Of a stretch of DNA of 64,000 bases, positions 33,443 through 42,920 are shown one piece after another. A program made the translations under genes and the position numbers. How positions within the stretch are numbered: position 1 is the stretch's first letter; every line of letters starts with the position of its first letter. The notes below the pieces were generated by a model that worked only from the letters and a program-made list of their open reading frames with translations, made no database searches and was not told the DNA's origin. The stretch is from contig JAABLG010000001.1 of assembly GCA_010604095.1 (NCBI GenBank), positions 124,001 through 188,000 of the forward strand, read 5' to 3'. The DNA is from Streptococcus vestibularis (GTDB taxonomy: Bacteria > Bacillota > Bacilli > Lactobacillales > Streptococcaceae).

Positions 33443-33827
33443 CCCACAAAAAAAGTGGAAAAACAGAGAATTTACAGCTAGTTTTGAGTTTGCTCTAACA
33501 GGAATTATCACAGCTTTTAAAGAAGAACGCAACATGCGCAAGCATTTGGTTTCAGCTATCTTGGTGGTATTGGCTGGCTTGATTTTTCGTGTGTCTGCGA
33601 CAGAATGGCTCTTTCTTTTGATGGCAGTTTTTCTCGTAATTGCCCTAGAGATCGTTAATTCTGCCATTGAAAATGTTGTCGATTTGGCCAGTAATTATCA
33701 CTTTTCGATGCTAGCCAAAAATGCCAAGGATATGGCTGCAGGGGCTGTTTTAGTGGTTTCTTGTTATGCACTCATTACGGGTATGATTGTTTTTATACCT
33801 AAAATTTGGCACTTAATTTTCAATTAA
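33423..33827 (+). CDS. dgkA: Undecaprenol kinase / diacylglycerol kinase family protein
   Basis: 134 residues with three membrane helices. The family motif [13 protein letters not shown] (about residues 76-88) carries the catalytic glutamates. In Gram-positives this family phosphorylates undecaprenol, supplying the lipid carrier for cell-wall synthesis, rather than diacylglycerol. The N-terminal part ([10 protein letters not shown]) is the amphipathic surface helix. Overlap with ybeY implies translational coupling. Confidence 0.92.
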   Translation: MDLRDNNPQKKWKNREFTASFEFALTGIITAFKEERNMRKHLVSAILVVLAGLIFRVSATEWLFLLMAVFLVIALEIVNSAIENVVDLASNYHFSMLAKNAKDMAAGAVLVVSCYALITGMIVFIPKIWHLIFN

Positions 33828-33849
33828 AAAGAAATAGGAAAGAAGTTAT

Positions 33850-34749
33850 ATGACATTTAAATCAGGATTTGTGGCTATTCTTGGCCGTCCTAATGTAGGA
33901 AAATCAACGTTTTTGAACCATGTTATGGGGCAAAAAATTGCTATTATGAGTGATAAGGCTCAAACAACCCGTAATAAAATTATGGGGATTTACACAACTG
34001 ATAAGGAACAGATTGTCTTTATTGATACACCAGGGATTCACAAACCTAAAACGGCTCTTGGGGATTTCATGGTGGAATCTGCTTATTCAACCCTTCGTGA
34101 AGTGGATACGGTCCTTTTTATGGTTACAGCCGATGAACCTCGTGGTAAGGGTGATGATATGATTATCGAACGCCTTAAGCAAGCCAAGGTACCCGTTATT
34201 TTGGTGGTTAATAAGATTGACAAGGTCCATCCCGACCAACTCCTAGAGCAGATTGAGGATTTCCGTACACAAATGGATTTCAAGGAGATTATTCCGATAT
34301 CTGCTCTCCAAGGGAACAATGTTTCTCATCTTGTGGATGTCTTGAGTGATAACCTTGAGGAAGGGTTCCAATATTTCCCAGCGGACCAAATCACCGACCA
34401 CCCAGAGCGTTTCTTGGTATCGGAGATGATTCGTGAAAAAGTCCTTCAGTTGACACGTGAAGAAATTCCACACTCTGTTGCGGTTGTCATTGATGAGATG
34501 AAGCGTGATGAAGACACGGATAAGATTCATATTCGTGCGACGATCATGGTTGAGCGTGACAGCCAAAAAGGCATTGTCATTGGTAAACAAGGTTCCATGC
34601 TCAAGAAAATTGGTACCCTTGCCCGTAAAGATATTGAAGTTATGCTAGGGGACAAGGTCTTCCTTGAAACCTGGGTTAAGGTTAAGAAAAATTGGCGTGA
34701 TAAGAAATTAGATCTTGCCGATTTCGGATACAACGAAAAAGAATATTAA
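33850..34749 (+). CDS. era: GTPase Era
   Basis: 299 residues. The GTPase domain has G1 GRPNVGKST (12-20), G3 DTPGIHK and G4 NKID; the C-terminal KH domain, with [12 protein letters not shown], binds the 3' end of 16S rRNA. Era acts in 30S subunit maturation. AGGAAAG lies ten bases before the ATG. The ybeY-dgkA-era order is conserved in Firmicutes and groups two rRNA-maturation factors. Confidence 0.96.
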   Translation: MTFKSGFVAILGRPNVGKSTFLNHVMGQKIAIMSDKAQTTRNKIMGIYTTDKEQIVFIDTPGIHKPKTALGDFMVESAYSTLREVDTVLFMVTADEPRGKGDDMIIERLKQAKVPVILVVNKIDKVHPDQLLEQIEDFRTQMDFKEIIPISALQGNNVSHLVDVLSDNLEEGFQYFPADQITDHPERFLVSEMIREKVLQLTREEIPHSVAVVIDEMKRDEDTDKIHIRATIMVERDSQKGIVIGKQGSMLKKIGTLARKDIEVMLGDKVFLETWVKVKKNWRDKKLDLADFGYNEKEY

Positions 34750-34777
34750 AAAGCTGGGCATTTGCTCGGCTTTCTTG
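34749..34777 (+). terminator. Weak hairpin between era and mutM
   Basis: AGCTGGGCA / TGCTCGGCT with two wobbles and then TTTCTT; possibly a weak terminator. Confidence 0.4.
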
Positions 34778-34793
34778 TTAGAAGGAGGAGCAA

Positions 34794-35615
34794 ATGCCTG
34801 AGTTACCTGAGGTAGAAACTGTTAGACGAGGGTTAGAAAGATTGGTAGTAAGTCGGACCATTTCGTCTGTTGAAGTTAAGGTCCCGAAAATGATTAAGAC
34901 CTCCTACGATAGTTTTTTGAATGACTTACCTGGCCAAACTATTCAAGCCATGCGACGTAGAGGCAAGTACTTGATTTTTGATTTTGGACAGTTGATTATG
35001 ATTTCCCACTTGCGCATGGAAGGGAAATACCTCTTGTTTACGGATCAGGTCCCTGCTAATAAGCATTTCCATCTTTTCTTTATCTTAGATGATGGCTCGA
35101 CTCTTGTTTATCAGGACGTCCGCAAGTTTGGGACCTTTGATTTATTGGCTAAAAATCAAGAGGAGGCTTATTTTACAAAGAAAAAGCTTGGTCCTGAGCC
35201 TACTAAGAAGGCTTTTAAATACGCCCCGTTTGAGAGAGCCTTGATGACCTCTGCAAAGCCCATTAAAAGTCTCCTTTTGGAGCAGAAATTGGTGGCTGGT
35301 CTAGGCAATATCTATGTTGATGAGGTGCTTTGGGCAGCCAAGGTTCATCCTGAGACGCCAGCAAAGAAACTCAGCAAGGCAGCCATGAAGCGAGTCCATG
35401 ATCAAACGATTGTTATTTTACAGCTAGGAATTGAAAAAGGTGGCTCAACTATAAGGACTTATCGTAATGCCCTTGGTGAGGATGGGACCATGCAGAACTA
35501 TTTGCAGGTTTACGGAAAGACGGGACAGCCTTGTCCACGCTGCGCAAGCACAATTGAGAAAATCAAGTTAGGAGGGAGAGGAACACATTTGTGTCCTCAT
35601 TGTCAGAAACGATGA
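34794..35615 (+). CDS. mutM: Formamidopyrimidine-DNA glycosylase
   Basis: 273 residues, base-excision repair enzyme removing 8-oxoguanine. The N-terminus is [14 protein letters not shown], with catalytic Pro2 and Glu3 after Met removal. The C-terminal zinc finger [19 protein letters not shown] ... CPHC is intact, as is the H2TH region [28 protein letters not shown] precedes the ATG. It overlaps coaE by four bases (ATGA). Confidence 0.96.
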   Translation: MPELPEVETVRRGLERLVVSRTISSVEVKVPKMIKTSYDSFLNDLPGQTIQAMRRRGKYLIFDFGQLIMISHLRMEGKYLLFTDQVPANKHFHLFFILDDGSTLVYQDVRKFGTFDLLAKNQEEAYFTKKKLGPEPTKKAFKYAPFERALMTSAKPIKSLLLEQKLVAGLGNIYVDEVLWAAKVHPETPAKKLSKAAMKRVHDQTIVILQLGIEKGGSTIRTYRNALGEDGTMQNYLQVYGKTGQPCPRCASTIEKIKLGGRGTHLCPHCQKR

Positions 35616-36205
35616 TTATTGGGTTAACAGGTGGTATTGCTTCAGGAAAATCTACTGTTGTTGAAATGATTAAAGAGGCAGGTTACAAGGTCATTGACGC
35701 TGATCAGCTTGTACACGACATGCAGGCTCAAGGGGGCCGTTTGTACCGTGCCTTACTCGATTGGTTGGGAGAGGAAATTCTTCTTTCTAATGGGGAATTG
35801 AACCGTCCTAAACTAGGGCAACTGATCTTTTCCAATGAGGAGATGAGACAGCGGTCTGCTGAGATTCAAGGGACGATTATTCGAGAGGAACTAGCAGCGC
35901 AAAAGGATTATTTAGCTAAGAAAGAAGATGTTTTTTTCATGGATATTCCCTTGCTTATTGAGAATGGGTATCAGGACTGGTTTGATCAGATTTGGTTGGT
36001 GGCAGTGTTACCGGAGATCCAGTGCCAACGCTTGATGAAACGTAATCACTTAAGTGTTGAGGAAGCTAAGCTGCGTATTGATAGCCAGATGTCTTTAGCT
36101 GAGAAAATGCCTTATGCCAGCTTGGTTCTTGATAATAACGGTAGTTTCGATGATTTGAAGGAGAAGGTTAAGAGTGCAATAAATGATTTAACGAGCTCCT
36201 CATAG
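35612..36205 (+). CDS. coaE: Dephospho-CoA kinase
   Basis: 197 residues, last step of coenzyme A synthesis. P-loop [12 protein letters not shown] is at the N-terminus, and [10 protein letters not shown] and [13 protein letters not shown] are family motifs. A GTG at 35591 is in frame, but the ATG at 35612 overlapping the mutM stop gives the proper start MIIGLTGG. mutM-coaE adjacency is conserved in streptococci and lactococci. Confidence 0.95.
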   Translation: MIIGLTGGIASGKSTVVEMIKEAGYKVIDADQLVHDMQAQGGRLYRALLDWLGEEILLSNGELNRPKLGQLIFSNEEMRQRSAEIQGTIIREELAAQKDYLAKKEDVFFMDIPLLIENGYQDWFDQIWLVAVLPEIQCQRLMKRNHLSVEEAKLRIDSQMSLAEKMPYASLVLDNNGSFDDLKEKVKSAINDLTSSS

Positions 36206-36218
36206 CTAGCCATTGTGA

Positions 36219-36224
36219 TATAAT
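36219..36224 (+). promoter_or_regulatory. Extended -10 promoter before the PmrA-like gene
   Basis: TGATATAAT matches an extended -10; the -35 region is weak. The start codon lies 31 bases downstream. Confidence 0.5.
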
Positions 36225-36255
36225 GGATAGTGAATTTTAGAAAGAAGATGATTAT

Positions 36256-37479
36256 TTGCGCCAAAAAGAACTTAAAAGTACTGATTGGCAACGTAACCTT
36301 AAAATTGCATGGATAGGAACCTTTTTTACTGGAGCTAGTTTCTCCATTGTTATGCCTTTCATGGCCCTATACATTGAGGAACTTGGTGTTAAAGGAGATA
36401 TGGTCGAATGGTATGCTGGCTTGTCTGTTGCCATCTCTGCCTTAGCCTCTGCCTTGGTTTCTCCTATTTGGGGACGCCTGGCTGACCGTTATGGTCGAAA
36501 GCCTATGATGATTAGGGCCAGCATGGTGATGACTTTTACAATGGGAGGGCTTGCCTTAGTCCCAAATGTTTTCTGGCTGCTTTTCTTAAGAACGCTGAAT
36601 GGTTTGTTTGCAGGCTATGTCCCAAATGCCACAGCTTTAATTGCTAGTCAGGTTCCTCAGAATCGTTCTGGCTATGCCTTGGGGACCTTGTCTACGGGTC
36701 TAACGGCAGGTGTTCTGATTGGCCCTTTGTTAGGTGGTACCTTATCTGAGGCGTTTGGTATGAGGGGTACCTTTTTATTGGTTGGACTCATTCTATTTAT
36801 CTGCTGCCTCTTAACTATTTTTGGCTTGCGAGAGGATTTCCAGCCTGTCGAAAAGGGAGAGATGATGACCCTTTCTCAGGTTTTTGCAAGAATTCCCAGC
36901 AAATCTATGTTGATTGGCCTTTTTGTGACCAGTATGATTATTCAGATTTCTGCCCAATCGATTGCACCTATGTTGGCCCTTTACATTCGTTATTTAGGTC
37001 AGAGGGAAAATATCCTTTTTTACTCAGGGTTAATTGTTTCTGCTATGGGCTTTTCTAGTCTCTTAAGTACCCCTTTTCTGGGAAAATTGGGAGACCGTAT
37101 TGGGAATCATCGCTTGCTTTTAATGGGGCTATTTTATAGCTTTCTCTTGTATTTCCTCTGTGGTTTTGCCGGTTCAGCCTTGCAACTGGGTATCTTACGC
37201 TTTGCCTATGGCTTCGGTGTAGGTGCTCTTATGCCTAGTGTCAATTCTTTATTGACCAAGATGACACCCAAGGAAGGAATCTCAAGAATATTTAGCTTTA
37301 ATCAAAGCTTTTCATATATTGGACAGGTTTTAGGTCCCTTTGTTGGGTCAGCAGTTGCGACAGGTCTAGGTTATCGCTGGGTCTTCTTTGTGACTGCAAT
37401 GATTGTCTTTGGAAATTTTGTCTGGTCCTTAATCATCTTTAGAAAATTGCTAGGAGTCAAGAATATAGGTGAGAGTTAA
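36256..37479 (+). CDS. pmrA: MFS multidrug efflux transporter (PmrA-like)
   Basis: 407 residues, twelve membrane helices of the major facilitator superfamily. The loop 2-3 motif [13 protein letters not shown] and [12 protein letters not shown] in the second half are clear. The gene order mutM-coaE-here-rpmG-secG matches the pneumococcal pmrA locus, the basis for the name; efflux of fluoroquinolones or dyes is a family property, not shown here. Translation appears to start at TTG; the ribosome binding site (GAAGATGA) is weak. The end overlaps rpmG by 11 bases. Confidence 0.85.
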   Translation: MRQKELKSTDWQRNLKIAWIGTFFTGASFSIVMPFMALYIEELGVKGDMVEWYAGLSVAISALASALVSPIWGRLADRYGRKPMMIRASMVMTFTMGGLALVPNVFWLLFLRTLNGLFAGYVPNATALIASQVPQNRSGYALGTLSTGLTAGVLIGPLLGGTLSEAFGMRGTFLLVGLILFICCLLTIFGLREDFQPVEKGEMMTLSQVFARIPSKSMLIGLFVTSMIIQISAQSIAPMLALYIRYLGQRENILFYSGLIVSAMGFSSLLSTPFLGKLGDRIGNHRLLLMGLFYSFLLYFLCGFAGSALQLGILRFAYGFGVGALMPSVNSLLTKMTPKEGISRIFSFNQSFSYIGQVLGPFVGSAVATGLGYRWVFFVTAMIVFGNFVWSLIIFRKLLGVKNIGES

Positions 37480-37615
37480 AATCAATTTAAAGTGTAGTGA
37501 ATGTGGGAGCATCAACTATCTCACAAGTAAAAATAAACAGAATCATCCTGAGAAAATTCAGGTACCCAAATTCTGCCCTAAGGATAGAAAAGTAACCTTA
37601 CATGTTGAATCTTAA
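37469..37615 (+). CDS. rpmG: 50S ribosomal protein L33
   Basis: 48 residues beginning at [23 protein letters not shown], the L33 signature. TAGGAG at 37451-37456 is about 12 bases upstream. Cysteines are at 9, 12 and 36; where zinc-binding L33 forms have a fourth Cys (CxxC), this one has Asp39 (CPKD), so zinc binding may be altered or absent. The gene starts inside the 3' end of the PmrA-like gene, and the secG promoter begins in its last codons. Confidence 0.9.
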   Translation: MRVKINLKCSECGSINYLTSKNKQNHPEKIQVPKFCPKDRKVTLHVES

Positions 37616-37633
37616 AGGGTTCTATGGTAGAAT
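37605..37633 (+). promoter_or_regulatory. secG promoter
   Basis: TTGAAT (37605-37610) and TAGAAT (37628-37633), 17-base spacing with an extended TGG; the -35 lies within the last codons of rpmG. Confidence 0.7.
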
Positions 37634-37660
37634 AAAAAGGACTTTTTCGGAGGAATAACT

Positions 37661-37897
37661 ATGTACGACTTATTATTAACGCTGCTCTTGGTGATGTCAG
37701 CTATTATTGTGATTGCGGTATTTATGCAGCCACAAAAAAATCCAAGTAGCAATGTCTTTGATGGTGGTGGGTCAGAAGCACTATTTGAACGTAGTAAACC
37801 ACGTGGTTTTGAAGCCTTTATGCAACGCTTTACAGGAATCATGGTTTTTCTATGGATTGTAGATGCAATCGTCCTTTCCATTCTCTCAAGTAAGTAA
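37661..37897 (+). CDS. secG: Preprotein translocase subunit SecG
   Basis: 78 residues with two membrane helices (about 3-22 and 55-75) joined by a loop containing QPQKNPSSNVFDGGGSEALF, the conserved SecG cytoplasmic region. It is the accessory subunit of the SecYEG channel. GGAGG at 37649-37653 precedes the ATG. secG next to rnr and smpB is a conserved Gram-positive arrangement. Confidence 0.94.
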   Translation: MYDLLLTLLLVMSAIIVIAVFMQPQKNPSSNVFDGGGSEALFERSKPRGFEAFMQRFTGIMVFLWIVDAIVLSILSSK

Positions 37898-37926
37898 TGA
37901 GCTGACTGAGGTTGGCTCATTTTTTG
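37898..37926 (+). terminator. Weak terminator between secG and rnr
   Basis: ATGAGC / GCTCAT stem with a 12-base loop followed by six T. Confidence 0.5.
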
Positions 37927-37959
37927 CGTTATAGTCAATAAATAAAAGAAAAGGAAATC

Positions 37960-40413
37960 ATGAAAGAATCTATTATAAATTATTTGAAGGAGCATGGGAA
38001 ATCCAGTGTAAACGACATTGCCCAGGCTCTTAATCATGCTGGGGGAGAAAAGTTCCCTCAGCTCATCAAGGTCATATCAGCCATGGAAAGTAAGGGACAG
38101 TTGCGTTTTAACCGAGATGGCTCTGTATCCTTGCGTCCTAAGAAAGAAAATCCTAATCAGGTGACTGTTGAAGGTGTCTTCCGTGCCAATAAGAACGGTT
38201 TTGGTTTCTTGCATGTCGATGACAGTGAAGATGATATGTTCATTGGTCGTAATGATGTTGGCCATGCCATTGACGGTGATACTGTTGCCGTTGTCATCAA
38301 GAAACCAGCAGATCGTTTGCGTGGGACAGCAGCAGAAGCACGAGTTGTTGAAATTGTAGAACGTTCACTTAAGACTGTTGTAGGGAAATTTATCCTTAGC
38401 GACGAGAAAGAACCCTATGCGGGTTACATTAAGTCTAAAAACCAAAAAATTCAGCAGCCAATTTATATCAAGAAAGAACCAGTTGCCCTAGATGGTACTG
38501 AAATTATCAAGGTTGATATTGAAAAATACCCTAACCGTCACTATGATTATTTCGTAGGAAGTGTTCGTGACATTATTGGTCATCAGGGGGATGCTGGTAT
38601 TGATGTCTTGGAAGTCTTGGAATCAATGGATATTGTTTCAGAATTCCCAGAGGATGTCATGGCGGAAGCAGAAGCTGTCCCAGATGCACCGAGTCAGGAA
38701 GACCTCGTTGGTCGTGTTGACCTTCGTCAAGAAGTAACCTTTACTATTGACGGAGCCGATGCTAAGGACTTGGATGATGCGGTTCATATCAAACGTTTGC
38801 CAAATGGTAACTTTGAGCTTGGTGTTCATATTGCCGACGTGTCCTACTATGTCACAGAAGGTTCTGCTCTTAACCGTGAGGCCGTAGCACGTGGGACCTC
38901 TGTCTATGTAACAGACCGCGTAGTGCCAATGTTGCCTGAGCGTCTTTCAAATGGTATTTGTTCACTAAATCCCAATGTTGATCGCTTGACGCAATCAGCC
39001 ATTATGGAGATTACTCCAAAAGGTAAGGTGGTTAATCATAAGATTTGTCAATCTGTGATTAATACAACCTTCCGTATGACCTACAGTGATGTCAATGAGA
39101 TGTTGGCTGCAAATCCAGAAAAGATTGAGCAGTTTAAGCCAATCATGGATTCTGTATCAGCTATGGCAGAATTGCATAAGATTTTAGAAGACATGCGTGA
39201 GCGTCGTGGTGCCCTTAACTTTGATACATCTGAAGCTCGTATCTTGGTTAATGAGAAGGGAATGCCAGTGGATATCGTGGTGCGTGAACGTGGAACAGCC
39301 GAGCGAATGATTGAATCCTTCATGTTGGCTGCCAATGAATGTGTGGCAGAGCACTTTGCTAAGGCTAAGTTGCCATTTATCTACCGTATCCACGAAGAGC
39401 CAAAGGCCGAGAAATTGCAACGCTTCATGGATTATGCCTCTATCTTTGGTGTTCAAATCAAAGGAACTGCCAATAAGATGGATCAGTTAGACTTGCAAGA
39501 GTTTATGGCGCGTGTACAAGGGAAACCCGGAGCGGAAGTCATGAACATGATGTTGCTTCGTTCAATGCAACAAGCCCGCTATTCAGAACACAACCACGGT
39601 CACTATGGACTTGCTGCTCAGTATTATACCCACTTTACTAGTCCAATCCGTCGTTACCCAGACCTCTTGGTTCACCGAATGATTCGTGAGTACACTAACA
39701 ATATGTCTCAAGAAACACGTGAACATTTTGAAGAGGTTATTCCTGAGTTAGCAACATCATCTTCAACTCTTGAACGTCGTGCCATTGATGCCGAACGTGT
39801 CGTTGAAGCTATGAAAAAAGCGGAATACATGGAAGAGTTTGTTGGCCAAGAATTCGATGGTATTGTCGGAAGTGTGGTTAAATTTGGTATGTTTGTGGAA
39901 TTGCCAAACACTATCGAAGGTTTGGTTCACATCACGACCCTTCCAGAATTTTACAATTACAATGAACGTACCATGACACTTCAGGGTGAGAAAACTGGTA
40001 AGACTTTCCGAGTTGGTCAGCCTATCCGTGTCAAATTAACACGTGCGGATAAGGAAACAGGAGACATTGACTTCCAGTATCTTCCAAGCGAGTATGATGT
40101 CACTGAAAAAGTAGACCACAAGGCTCGTCAGGAACGTGAAGAGAAAGCGAAAGCCTTCCGCAATAGAGGTGTACGTCGTGACCGTCAAAATGGAGATTTC
40201 GAACGTCGTGGTAAACGTGGGGATAACCGTAACCGTCAAGATGGTAATGGTCGTAAAGGTTCTTATGACGAAAAACGTAAGTCATCTAAGAAACCCGATA
40301 AGCGTAAGAATCAAAACCGTCCTCATAATGATAACAAGGGACGTGAGAGTGGCCGTCGTAAGAAGAAAGGGAACAAACCTTTCTACAAGGACGTTGCTAA
40401 AAAACGAAAATAG
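37960..40413 (+). CDS. rnr: Ribonuclease R
   Basis: 817 residues, 3'-5' exoribonuclease for structured RNA. Order: N-terminal winged helix (1-70), cold-shock domains (NKNGFGFLHVDD near 75), RNB catalytic core with TIDGADAKDLDDAVHI (near 262, catalytic aspartates), S1 domain (about 625-705, FDGIVGSVVKFGMFVELP) and a Lys/Arg/Gly-rich tail (about 715-817). RNase R also degrades mRNAs freed by tmRNA; smpB follows directly. Confidence 0.96.
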   Translation: MKESIINYLKEHGKSSVNDIAQALNHAGGEKFPQLIKVISAMESKGQLRFNRDGSVSLRPKKENPNQVTVEGVFRANKNGFGFLHVDDSEDDMFIGRNDVGHAIDGDTVAVVIKKPADRLRGTAAEARVVEIVERSLKTVVGKFILSDEKEPYAGYIKSKNQKIQQPIYIKKEPVALDGTEIIKVDIEKYPNRHYDYFVGSVRDIIGHQGDAGIDVLEVLESMDIVSEFPEDVMAEAEAVPDAPSQEDLVGRVDLRQEVTFTIDGADAKDLDDAVHIKRLPNGNFELGVHIADVSYYVTEGSALNREAVARGTSVYVTDRVVPMLPERLSNGICSLNPNVDRLTQSAIMEITPKGKVVNHKICQSVINTTFRMTYSDVNEMLAANPEKIEQFKPIMDSVSAMAELHKILEDMRERRGALNFDTSEARILVNEKGMPVDIVVRERGTAERMIESFMLAANECVAEHFAKAKLPFIYRIHEEPKAEKLQRFMDYASIFGVQIKGTANKMDQLDLQEFMARVQGKPGAEVMNMMLLRSMQQARYSEHNHGHYGLAAQYYTHFTSPIRRYPDLLVHRMIREYTNNMSQETREHFEEVIPELATSSSTLERRAIDAERVVEAMKKAEYMEEFVGQEFDGIVGSVVKFGMFVELPNTIEGLVHITTLPEFYNYNERTMTLQGEKTGKTFRVGQPIRVKLTRADKETGDIDFQYLPSEYDVTEKVDHKARQEREEKAKAFRNRGVRRDRQNGDFERRGKRGDNRNRQDGNGRKGSYDEKRKSSKKPDKRKNQNRPHNDNKGRESGRRKKKGNKPFYKDVAKKRK

Positions 40414-40434
40414 GATGAGAATGGAGGGACTGCT

Positions 40435-40899
40435 ATGCCAAAGGGTGAAGGCAATGTTGTTGCTCAGAATAAAAAGGCTAGACATGACTATAGTATCGTT
40501 GATACTATCGAAGCAGGTATCGTACTGACAGGAACAGAGATCAAATCCGTTCGTGCGGCACGCATCCAACTAAAAGATGGCTATGCCCAAATCAAGAATG
40601 GTGAGGCCTGGTTAATCAATGTTCATATTGCTCCTTTTGAGCAAGGAAATATTTGGAATCAAGATCCAGACCGTACGAGAAAGTTGTTGCTTAAGAAGAA
40701 GCAAATCACCAAACTTCAAAATGATCTTAAGGGAACAGGTGTGACCTTGGTTCCTTTGAAGGTATACCTAAAAAACGGTTTTGCCAAGGTATTGCTTGGT
40801 ATTGCCAAAGGGAAACATGATTATGATAAACGTGAATCTATTAAACGTCGTGAACAAGAACGTGATATCAAACGTATTATCAAGAGTGTTAACCGTTAA
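40435..40899 (+). CDS. smpB: SsrA-binding protein SmpB
   Basis: 154 residues, the tmRNA partner in ribosome rescue. Family motifs: [17 protein letters not shown] at the N-terminus, [19 protein letters not shown], and the basic tail [26 protein letters not shown] precedes the ATG. It lies 21 bases after rnr, consistent with co-transcription. The tmRNA gene is 28 kb upstream in this window. Confidence 0.97.
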   Translation: MPKGEGNVVAQNKKARHDYSIVDTIEAGIVLTGTEIKSVRAARIQLKDGYAQIKNGEAWLINVHIAPFEQGNIWNQDPDRTRKLLLKKKQITKLQNDLKGTGVTLVPLKVYLKNGFAKVLLGIAKGKHDYDKRESIKRREQERDIKRIIKSVNR

Positions 40900-40907
40900 A
40901 ACGCCTA

Positions 40908-40945
40908 TCATCTAAGACTGCTATAGTCCTAGATGATTTTTTGTT
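40908..40945 (+). terminator. Intrinsic terminator after smpB
   Basis: ATCATCTAAGACT / AGTCCTAGATGAT stem with a GCTAT loop and TTTTTTG; one mismatch. Confidence 0.82.
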
Positions 40946-41015
40946 TTTGGCTTTAAGACATGATATAATGGGAGTACCATACGGTCTTTAGTTAGGATAG
41001 CAGGTATACCTAACT
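40941..41015 (+). promoter_or_regulatory. Promoter and leader hairpin of the HAD-cyclophilin gene
   Basis: TTGTTT (40941-40946) and TATAAT (40964-40969), 17 bases apart with an extended TGA. The leader of about 70 nt contains AGTTAGG (40990-40996) pairing with CCTAACT (41009-41015). The hairpin has no T run, so it is not a terminator; role unknown. Confidence 0.6.
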
Positions 41016-41045
41016 CTGGTCGTGATACTGTAAAGGAGATTAGCG

Positions 41046-42452
41046 ATGCCAGTAGATGCTAAAACAAAATACAAGGCCAAGAAGACAAAGATTGTTTTCT
41101 TCGACATTGACGACACCCTTCGTGTCAAAAAGACAGGCTACATTCCTGAGTCTATTAAGGCTGTTTTCAAAGGGCTTAAAGAAAAAGGAATTTTGACGGG
41201 GATTGCCACAGGACGTGGCTACTATGGTGTCGTTGAGGACATTCGAGACCTAGAGCCCGATTATTTTGTAACCATCAATGGAACTTATGTGATTAATCGA
41301 AAAGGGGAAGAAATTTATAACCAGCCCCTAGCTCGTGAAGTTACAGAAGCCTTTGTTGCTTGGTGCAAGGAGATTGGGATTGCTTGGGGCTTTGCCGGTA
41401 AGGATAAGCCAGTTGTCTCAGAGCGTTCAGATTTGATTGATGATGCTATGAAACCAGTCTATGGTCTTTGTGATGTGGAGCCAGACTTCCATTTGTCGAA
41501 CGATGTTTACCATATGTGGACTTTTGCGGAAAATGATGGTGAGCTTGAGTTACCAGAAGAACTTGCGACACATGTTCGTATGGTACCTTGGCACGAACAC
41601 TCATCTGACGTCGTAGCAAATGGTATCTCAAAAGCATCTGGTGTCGAGCATGTCTTGGAGCATGAAAACCTTAAACCGGTCAATGCTATGATGTTTGGGG
41701 ATGGTCCAAACGATATGGAGATTTTTGACTATGTTGGACTTAAGGTTGCCATGGGTAATGCCACACCAGAACTGAAAGAAAAAGCAGATTACGTTACAGG
41801 AACAGTAGAAGAAGATGGCATTTTCAATGCCTTGGAGGAACTCGGATTGGTAGAAAAAGAACTTCATTTCCCACAACTTGACTTGGATGCAGTAGAAGGT
41901 CCAGTCGCAACAATTAAAACAAACCATGGTGATTTGGTCATCAAGCTTTTCCCTGACCATGCACCGTTAACAGTTACTAACTTTGTCAATTTGGCCAAGA
42001 GTGGCTACTATGACGGTGTGATTTTCCACCGTATTATCAAGGACTTTATGATTCAAGGTGGTGACCCAACTGGTACTGGAATGGGTGGTGAGTCAAGCTT
42101 TGGTGGTAGCTTCCAGGATGAATTTTCTGAAGAGCTCTATAACCTCCGTGGTGCGCTTTCTATGGCCAATGCTGGACCAGATACTAATGGTAGTCAGTTC
42201 TTCATCGTTCAAACGCCTGAAATTCCTTATGCTAAAAAGGAACTCGAACGTGGTGGTTGGCCAGCACCAATCGCGGAAGCTTATGCTGAAAATGGTGGAA
42301 CACCTCACCTAGACCGTCGCCACACAGTCTTTGGTCAATTGGTGGATGAAGACTCTTACAAGGTGCTTGATGAGATTGCCAATGTTGAGGTTGGGGCTCA
42401 AGATAAGCCACTTGAGGATGTTGTGATTGAAACAGTTGAGGTAGCAGACTAA
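41046..42452 (+). CDS. HAD-superfamily hydrolase fused to a cyclophilin peptidyl-prolyl isomerase
   Basis: 468 residues in two enzyme domains. Residues about 12-270 are a Cof-type HAD phosphatase: motif [10 protein letters not shown] and motif [12 protein letters not shown] are intact. Residues about 285-468 are a cyclophilin: [29 protein letters not shown] core and [12 protein letters not shown]. The protein has no signal peptide, so it is cytoplasmic. Such fusions occur in streptococci; the HAD substrate and the reason for the fusion are unknown. The next gene starts one base after its stop. Confidence 0.93.
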   Translation: MPVDAKTKYKAKKTKIVFFDIDDTLRVKKTGYIPESIKAVFKGLKEKGILTGIATGRGYYGVVEDIRDLEPDYFVTINGTYVINRKGEEIYNQPLAREVTEAFVAWCKEIGIAWGFAGKDKPVVSERSDLIDDAMKPVYGLCDVEPDFHLSNDVYHMWTFAENDGELELPEELATHVRMVPWHEHSSDVVANGISKASGVEHVLEHENLKPVNAMMFGDGPNDMEIFDYVGLKVAMGNATPELKEKADYVTGTVEEDGIFNALEELGLVEKELHFPQLDLDAVEGPVATIKTNHGDLVIKLFPDHAPLTVTNFVNLAKSGYYDGVIFHRIIKDFMIQGGDPTGTGMGGESSFGGSFQDEFSEELYNLRGALSMANAGPDTNGSQFFIVQTPEIPYAKKELERGGWPAPIAEAYAENGGTPHLDRRHTVFGQLVDEDSYKVLDEIANVEVGAQDKPLEDVVIETVEVAD

Positions 42453-42453
42453 G

Positions 42454-42822
42454 ATGAAAATTGGAGACAAGCTTAGGGGTGTTATCACAGGCATCAAGCC
42501 TTACGGTGCCTTTGTTTCATTGGAAAATGGTACCACAGGCTTGATTCACATCTCGGAGATTAAGACAGGTTATATCGACAACATCTACAATACCCTCAAG
42601 GTAGACCAGGAGGTCTTGGTTCAAGTTGTTGATTTTGATGAATTTACACAAAAGGCTAGTCTTTCTTTGAGAACCCTTGAGGAAGAAAAAAATAAAATCC
42701 CTCATCGTCATCGTTTCTCTGATAGTCGTTTGAACTATGGCTTTAAACCCTTGGCAGAAGCAATGCCAGGATGGATTGAAGAAGGACTTGACTATCTTAG
42801 ACAAGAGCATGAGGAAAAATAG
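42454..42822 (+). CDS. cvfD: S1 domain RNA-binding protein (CvfD/YugI-like)
   Basis: 122 residues with one S1 domain at the N-terminus (GDKLRGVITGIKPYGAFVSLENGTTGLIHISEI) and a helical C-terminal part. It resembles general stress protein 13/YugI and the pneumococcal CvfD post-transcriptional regulator. The start follows the upstream stop by one base, so the two genes are translationally coupled; the ribosome binding site would lie in the end of the upstream gene (GTTGAGG). The symbol is by similarity. Confidence 0.85.
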   Translation: MKIGDKLRGVITGIKPYGAFVSLENGTTGLIHISEIKTGYIDNIYNTLKVDQEVLVQVVDFDEFTQKASLSLRTLEEEKNKIPHRHRFSDSRLNYGFKPLAEAMPGWIEEGLDYLRQEHEEK

Positions 42823-42854
42823 TAAAAGCTGACTCACGATGAGTCAGCTTTTTA
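42823..42854. terminator. Intrinsic terminator after the S1-domain gene
   Basis: AAAAGCTGACTCA-CGA-TGAGTCAGCTTTTT, a 12-base perfect stem with T runs on both sides. Confidence 0.88.
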
Positions 42855-42880
42855 TATGGCTTTTGAATTTGAGTGCAAAC

Positions 42881-42909
42881 GAAAAGGTCCTCAACTTAAT
42901 TGAAGACCC
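42881..42909 (-). terminator. Intrinsic terminator of pepQ
   Basis: On the minus strand GGTCTTCAA-TTAAG-TTGAGGACC is followed by TTTTCG. Confidence 0.78.
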
Positions 42910-42920
42910 TTGTGTTTTCA

